DNA from: Gammaproteobacteria bacterium
GTDB lineage: Bacteria; Pseudomonadota; Gammaproteobacteria; CAJXQU01
DNA: 54,945 nucleotides
Direction: 5' to 3'
Assembly (NCBI GenBank): GCA_026984775.1
Contig: JALSRM010000038.1
Span: forward strand, 1 to 54,945
The translations under genes were made by a program, and so were the position numbers. The notes below the pieces were generated by a model. The model searched no databases. It was not told the origin of the DNA and saw only the letters and a program-made list of their open reading frames with translations. Of this stretch, positions 50,568 through 54,945 are shown one piece after another (position 1 is the first letter of the stretch; every line of letters starts with the position of its first letter).

Positions 50568-51517
50568 TCGTGTTGTTGAAGTAAGAAGGAGTGAATACCG
50601 TGCACACCTGCAAGCAGGATCGTGTCCTTGTCCAGTGGGAGGAGACTGCTCAGGGTTTCGGTGCCGTATTTGCCTTTGACCGAGAAGCTTTGGCCAGCAT
50701 TTTGGCTAACCAGGATTGTTCCAGTAGCTCCTGCGAGGAGGATGGTGCCTGTTTCCGTGAGGGCATTCGTGTACAAGGGAATATTGGGTTGGACCTGAAA
50801 TAACGACCAATGTTGCCCCTGATCGTCAGAACGCAAGACCGTCCCGCGGAGTCCATGAAGTAGCCATACACCCTGAGGCGTTTCCAATGCGCCGAAAAGT
50901 GATCCCTGGTAGGGTACTTCGATCGCTGACCAGTTTTGCAAATCATGGGAGCGCAGGACGGTACCGCTTTCACCGACGACCAGCAGAGAGCTATCCGCGA
51001 GTTCGATAACGGCGTTCAAGTGTCGGTCATTTTTCTCATTCTGGATATTCTTCCAGTGCCGGCCGCCATCAGAGGTGATCAACATGGCTCCAAAGGCGCC
51101 CACGGCCAGGCCGCGATCCGGATCAATAAACCGGACATCAAACAATGGCCGTGCTTCCTCTTCGGACTGAAATTGCAACTCCCAGTGCTTGCCACCGTCT
51201 TCCGTATGCAGGATGGTCATGTCATGGCCCACGGCCCACCCGTGTTGTTCATTAAGGAAAAACACAGCAGTCAACAGTGCAGTCGTGGGGGTCGATACCG
51301 GCGTCCAGTCTCTGCCATCATTTTCCGAGACCAGTATCCGCCCGTATTCACCTGCAGCAAACAGACGATCGCCGACACGGGCCATGTCGGTGATCAACTG
51401 TGAAGAACCATATACAGAACGGGCAATGGTTCTGGGGGAGGATTCACTACAACCGTTGACGACGATCATTGTTATTATCAGAATTGCAAAGATGCCTCTC
51501 CGGCAGAGAGGCTTCAT
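50564..51517 (-). CDS. Ycf48/BNR-repeat lipoprotein
   Basis: This 317-residue protein has a lipoprotein signal with the lipobox ending at Cys23 (VVNGC), followed by five to six beta-propeller repeats of the Ycf48 type (GWAVGHDMTILHTEDGGKHW, GLAVGAFGAMLITSDGGRHW). The mature protein should be anchored to a membrane on the periplasmic side; Ser-Glu after the cysteine suggests the outer membrane. Ycf48 in cyanobacteria helps photosystem II assembly, but relatives beside DUF1329, DUF1302 and RND genes are common in proteobacteria with no photosynthesis; a scaffold role for the transporter is inferred. The start shares a base with the DUF1329 stop. Confidence 0.82.
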   Translation of the reverse strand: MKPLCRRGIFAILIITMIVVNGCSESSPRTIARSVYGSSQLITDMARVGDRLFAAGEYGRILVSENDGRDWTPVSTPTTALLTAVFFLNEQHGWAVGHDMTILHTEDGGKHWELQFQSEEEARPLFDVRFIDPDRGLAVGAFGAMLITSDGGRHWKNIQNEKNDRHLNAVIELADSSLLVVGESGTVLRSHDLQNWSAIEVPYQGSLFGALETPQGVWLLHGLRGTVLRSDDQGQHWSLFQVQPNIPLYTNALTETGTILLAGATGTILVSQNAGQSFSVKGKYGTETLSSLLPLDKDTILLAGVHGIHSFLLQQHD

Positions 51518-52866
51518 TAACGAACGCCTCGTTTGCGTAACTTGGCGGGTGTGTAGTCACCGGGCGTTCGTTGAAGGGGTTGCCAGATCACCGGTTCTTC
51601 GTTTCGCAGGCCCAGTGCGAGGTACCGGCCGGACTGCAGATCATGCTGGACACTCACCATGTTGTAATGAACAGGCACGTCATACATTTGTACATTGTGT
51701 GCTTCTGTATAGCGCCATAGGTTGCCTCGGGTGTCATATTTATCAGCTACGGTGATGTTCCAGGAATCTTCATCCAGATAAAACACGCGTTTACTGTAGA
51801 TATTCCTGAACTCAGGTTTGAGGTTTGCCTCTATGATCCATACCCGATGCAATTCATAGCGGGTATATTCTGGATTGAGGTGATTTGGTTTTACCAAGTC
51901 ATCATATTTCAGTTTGGGGCTGATCAGACGATAGGAGTTGTAGGGGATAAAGATTTCTTTTTTACCGATCAATTTCCATTCATAGCGATTGATTGCGCCA
52001 TTGAACATGGAAAAATCATCGGCAGTCCGCAAGCCATCTGAGGAAGGTGCCGGGTTGTCATAGGCAACTTCTGGAGCCAGACGAACTCGTCTCAGGCCGG
52101 GGGAGTAGACCCAGCTGGTGCGCGGCTGTTTAACCTGGTTGATTGTTTCGTGCACCAGCAAGACTGTGCCGGCAAGTCTCGGTGGGGCAGTAAAGGCTTG
52201 AAGAAAGTTCAACAGCTTGTTTGATTCACGTTGATCTTCGGTTTTGCTCAGATTGCCGTAAACGAAGTCATACTCCGTCTCCATACGCGCCAGGGTGTAG
52301 TCACCGTTGCGTGTAGGTGTGACCTGAACAAAATTCATCCCATAGGTGTCACCACGGTAAGCGAGTAGATGGTTCCAGATCACCTGCTGACCATTTTCGG
52401 GTTGTGGGAAAGGGAAACCCATAGTGGCATTTTCGATCCCGTTACCTCCATCGATCAATTTGGTTTTCGAGCGATTTTTGGCGGTTGCCTCATAGACTTC
52501 TTCAGGGAAGGCTGCGGTTCGATGAGTCGGAAAGATCGGCATCCTGAAGCTTGGATATTTCTTGAACATTTCCAATTGGCCAGGCGTCAGTTTCTCTTTG
52601 TATTGATCGGCATTTTGTGGTGTGATGACGAACAGGGGTTTTTCATCATGGAAGGGATCGGTGTAATGTGTTCCCTTCTTGTGCGCACTGGGTGGTTTGG
52701 TCAGGCCACCTTCCCATGCGGGGATCGTGTTGTCTGCATTGCCTGCTTTTTCAGCACCAATCGGTGTCAGTTCTGTACCCGGCTTTACTGCTTCTGCACC
52801 TACTTGTAGCGGGAGTAGACAGAATGAAGCCAGTGCCAATGAAAGCGTCAGAGGTTTTTGTTGCAT
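51517..52866 (-). CDS. DUF1329 periplasmic protein
   Basis: This 449-residue exported protein has a signal peptide (about residues 1-24) and the DUF1329 pattern (LTPIGAEKAGNADNTIPAWEGG at the mature start, SWVYSPGLRRVRLAPEVAYDNP, YELHRVWIIEANLK). The region resembles LolA-type lipid-binding half-barrels. The ATG at 52866 has GGAG 8 bases before it; the in-frame extension to 52947 overlaps the barrel gene and would precede the signal peptide. It is likely the periplasmic carrier of this operon. Confidence 0.88.
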   Translation of the reverse strand: MQQKPLTLSLALASFCLLPLQVGAEAVKPGTELTPIGAEKAGNADNTIPAWEGGLTKPPSAHKKGTHYTDPFHDEKPLFVITPQNADQYKEKLTPGQLEMFKKYPSFRMPIFPTHRTAAFPEEVYEATAKNRSKTKLIDGGNGIENATMGFPFPQPENGQQVIWNHLLAYRGDTYGMNFVQVTPTRNGDYTLARMETEYDFVYGNLSKTEDQRESNKLLNFLQAFTAPPRLAGTVLLVHETINQVKQPRTSWVYSPGLRRVRLAPEVAYDNPAPSSDGLRTADDFSMFNGAINRYEWKLIGKKEIFIPYNSYRLISPKLKYDDLVKPNHLNPEYTRYELHRVWIIEANLKPEFRNIYSKRVFYLDEDSWNITVADKYDTRGNLWRYTEAHNVQMYDVPVHYNMVSVQHDLQSGRYLALGLRNEEPVIWQPLQRTPGDYTPAKLRKRGVR

Positions 52867-52900
52867 TTCAATTTCTCCAAAGTAAGTCTTGATGATCTTG

Positions 52901-54718
52901 TCAGAATGAAAAGCTGATACTGAGTGATAAAAAATCCCGATCGGCAAGTCGGTTGGTATTGATCACGGTTGCGAAAGGGTTGGTCAAAGAGGGTGTTGGA
53001 TAATATTTCTTACCACCGAAATAAGCGGTGTAGTTGAGGCTGGCTTTCCATCGGTCCTGGTAGTAGGCATTCAGTCCGAGGGATAGTGATTTCACGTCTT
53101 CGTTCCAGGTCGGACTTCTGCCATTGACGGCATGGGAGAAAGAGAAGGTGGGTTGCAACATGAGTGCACCTATTGCACTGTTATAATCAGCTGAGGCGCG
53201 CAGTATATATCCCCATGAACTGCGTGTGGCGTAACCTTTTCCTGCCTGGGCAGGATCCAGTGGAGCACCAAAAGAGCCGACAGGAGCAGTCTCACCATAG
53301 CCGGCAAACAGCAAGTTATCGGGAAGATCGAGATACGTGTATCCAATCTCACCCATCAAAAGGAGGCGGTCGGCCTTGAAAACATTGGGCAGGAATTTTG
53401 ATACAGTCAGCTGTAGCTGGTGCATCGGAATGCGCCGATAGCCTGAAATCTCGGTGCCCATAGGAACTCCATTTGACATGAGTGGGTTCGTGCCGGTAAT
53501 GGTGTTTGGCAACCCGAGTGCGGCGTTAAAAAGTTCGCCGATAGCCAGTTGCATGGGTAGATTAGGGCGGTAGGAGTATTCCCCTTGAAGCGCTGTTCCA
53601 AAAGGACCGGTTGTGTTGAAACTCATCCCATAGAGTTTTACATCTTCAGGATATTCGACAAAATAGTTGGCCGCTTCGGATGCAACAATACAGGCTGGGT
53701 TGGGGGGTGCCGAACAAGGGACATTGACCGGAAAAGGAGCGCTGGTGCTGATGATGCCACCCCGTTTCACGGAAGCAATGGGTGCGCGTTGATGATAATT
53801 GATGAAGTAGAGTCCGAACTCACTGTTGTTCATCTCCGGTGAGAACCAACGGAAGGCCAGTCCGAATTCTCCTCCGTTTTTTGCAATCCGATCCTTGCCG
53901 CGTGGTACCCAACGATCGGGGATTCCATGCTGATCCGCGCCGAGATAGACACGGTCACTGTCTTCAGAAACGGTGTCGTTGGTGCTGAAATAGGTGCCAC
54001 GGGGATCGATCTCGATTTCTCGGAAGTGGGTGATGGCAAAGGCCTCGACACTGAGGTTGTCGGTCAGCTCCAGTGCAGACCAGATCATGGGTGCCGGAAG
54101 GAGTGCCTCCTTGATCTCCGACCCCGGTGATCGTAACCGCGTGACATCGACCGCATTGATTGTATTGATGCCATTTTGGATGAAGGTGCTCTCGCCCCAG
54201 TTGACCACCTGTTGTCCGAGCCGGATCTCAAGGTTGTGGGCGGCGATATCGAAACTGCCCCGGACAAAAAAGTCGAGAAGCTTTTCATCCTGTTTAACTC
54301 GTTGTTCCGCTCTTGGGCCCAGTGGAAATTTTTCCGATTCGGCAAAGTCCTTGAAGTAATATCCTCGGACAAAGAGGCCATAATTCTTCCACGAAACGTC
54401 CAGTTCATGGCTGACTTTCAACACTGTGGAATAGACATCGCCCTGGTCATAGTTCAGGTTGGCATCATCTGTATTGGATGAGCTGCCTGTCCCACCATTG
54501 GTAAAGCCGACCAGGGAGTTATCGCGATCCTCGAGCCGGATCCCGGCACCAAGACTGATCGTAGTATCGAACGAGCCATCGATGCTCCCGCTTTTGATAT
54601 GAAAATCGAGCCCATGTGCCGGGTGACTGATGAGTAATAGTGAAGCAGATAAAAAACTGATTTTGACTGGAAAAGAAGCAGATTTCAGAAACAGGTTTCT
54701 GCTGTTTGATCGATGCAT
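52901..54718 (-). CDS. DUF1302 outer-membrane barrel protein
   Basis: This 605-residue outer-membrane protein has a signal peptide (about 1-36), then the DUF1302 pattern (TISLGAGIRLEDRD, RLGQQVVNWGESTF, NAVDVTRLRSPGSEIKEALLP) and ends in Phe (SISFSF), the signal for barrel insertion. AAGGGA precedes the ATG. It is first in the operon with DUF1329, the Ycf48-like lipoprotein, the RND-ligase fusion and the symporter. A channel for hydrophobic molecules at the outer membrane is inferred from the operon. Confidence 0.9.
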   Translation of the reverse strand: MHRSNSRNLFLKSASFPVKISFLSASLLLISHPAHGLDFHIKSGSIDGSFDTTISLGAGIRLEDRDNSLVGFTNGGTGSSSNTDDANLNYDQGDVYSTVLKVSHELDVSWKNYGLFVRGYYFKDFAESEKFPLGPRAEQRVKQDEKLLDFFVRGSFDIAAHNLEIRLGQQVVNWGESTFIQNGINTINAVDVTRLRSPGSEIKEALLPAPMIWSALELTDNLSVEAFAITHFREIEIDPRGTYFSTNDTVSEDSDRVYLGADQHGIPDRWVPRGKDRIAKNGGEFGLAFRWFSPEMNNSEFGLYFINYHQRAPIASVKRGGIISTSAPFPVNVPCSAPPNPACIVASEAANYFVEYPEDVKLYGMSFNTTGPFGTALQGEYSYRPNLPMQLAIGELFNAALGLPNTITGTNPLMSNGVPMGTEISGYRRIPMHQLQLTVSKFLPNVFKADRLLLMGEIGYTYLDLPDNLLFAGYGETAPVGSFGAPLDPAQAGKGYATRSSWGYILRASADYNSAIGALMLQPTFSFSHAVNGRSPTWNEDVKSLSLGLNAYYQDRWKASLNYTAYFGGKKYYPTPSLTNPFATVINTNRLADRDFLSLSISFSF

Positions 54719-54816
54719 AGGTATATTCCCTTCTTCTTGTTTGAGACCAATTAAATTCGTTTGATTCAGACGTGGATGTTGCCTGAAAGATGATTCATCC
54801 TGTAATTGATGTGATG

Positions 54817-54844
54817 ACTATAGATTTGAAGTAAAGATAATCAA
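54817..54844 (-). promoter_or_regulatory. Sigma-70-like promoter of the DUF1302 operon
   Basis: On the minus strand, TTGATT (54844-54839) and TATAGT (54822-54817) are separated by 16 bases, a good match to -35 and -10 boxes. The start codon lies about 100 bases downstream. Confidence 0.45.
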
Positions 54845-54847
54845 TTG

Positions 54848-54928
54848 CACATTTTGTGAAATGTGAATCAACACACATTTTGAACGTTGGCAGGTTTCAG
54901 AACTGAGTGATCGATCACATTTCATGTG
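54848..54928. promoter_or_regulatory. CACATTT palindromes upstream of the DUF1302 promoter
   Basis: A perfect palindrome CACATTT-TGTG-AAATGTG (54848-54865) lies 3 bases upstream of the -35 box. A further CACATTT starts at 54874, and CACAT-TTC-ATGTG lies at 54916-54928, overlapping TGATCGATCA (54908-54917). The placement suits an activator that touches RNA polymerase. Confidence 0.45.
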
Positions 54929-54945
54929 AGACGGTTTGTTTGGAG

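Overview
The window looks like chromosomal DNA of a gammaproteobacterium of intermediate GC. This is inferred from gene content and order: purM/perM divergence with hda behind perM, a purM-yicC-gmk-rpoZ-spoT run, wrbA-DUF2069, ilvIHC-psd-pssA-leuA, cytochrome c4 with dsbA, and a 345-residue PurM. Chromatiales-like or sulfur-oxidising lineages would fit, but nothing here fixes the genus. I saw no rRNA, tRNA, insertion sequence, CRISPR array or phage gene. The window is densely coded, with many 1-4 base start/stop overlaps.

Left part (1-25.9 kb), mostly housekeeping and envelope genes: a tandem pair of dynamin-like GTPases (the first cut by the window edge); dodecin; cytochrome c4; DsbA; a diguanylate cyclase behind a possible RNA switch; a CPA1 antiporter; a YadGH-type ABC exporter; the spoT/rpoZ/gmk/yicC/purM block; perM-hda followed by a secreted trypsin-like protease and an FHA membrane protein; DUF2069/wrbA/arsC; a BrkB/YihY membrane protein; an orphan histidine kinase; proS; and a DUF4124 protein.

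Middle part (26.1-40 kb), branched-chain amino acid and phospholipid synthesis: ilvI, ilvH, ilvC, a phosphatidylserine-decarboxylase-like protein lacking the self-cleavage serine and the usual histidine, pssA, then leuA with a family-4 uracil-DNA glycosylase, rimI, cysM and a large AsmA/YdbH-like periplasmic protein. A DUF4153 membrane protein and an orphan ThiF-type adenylyltransferase follow.

Right part (40.3-54.7 kb), the most unusual region. Two convergent gene sets each appear to encode a complete route across the Gram-negative envelope. The plus-strand set is a LolA-like periplasmic carrier, an outer-membrane barrel carrying an N-terminal SPOR domain, and an RND/MMPL transporter. The minus-strand set is a DUF1302 barrel, a DUF1329 carrier, a Ycf48-like lipoprotein, a 1336-residue protein fusing an RND/MMPL transporter to a complete acyl-adenylate ligase, and a MelB/MFSD2-like symporter. 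The fusion keeps a well-spaced ribosome-binding site and ATG exactly where the ligase begins, so the ligase may also be made alone. I infer a lipid or carboxylic-acid transport-and-activation system; its substrate cannot be read from the sequence. Both operon promoter regions hold clustered palindromes that look like operator sites.
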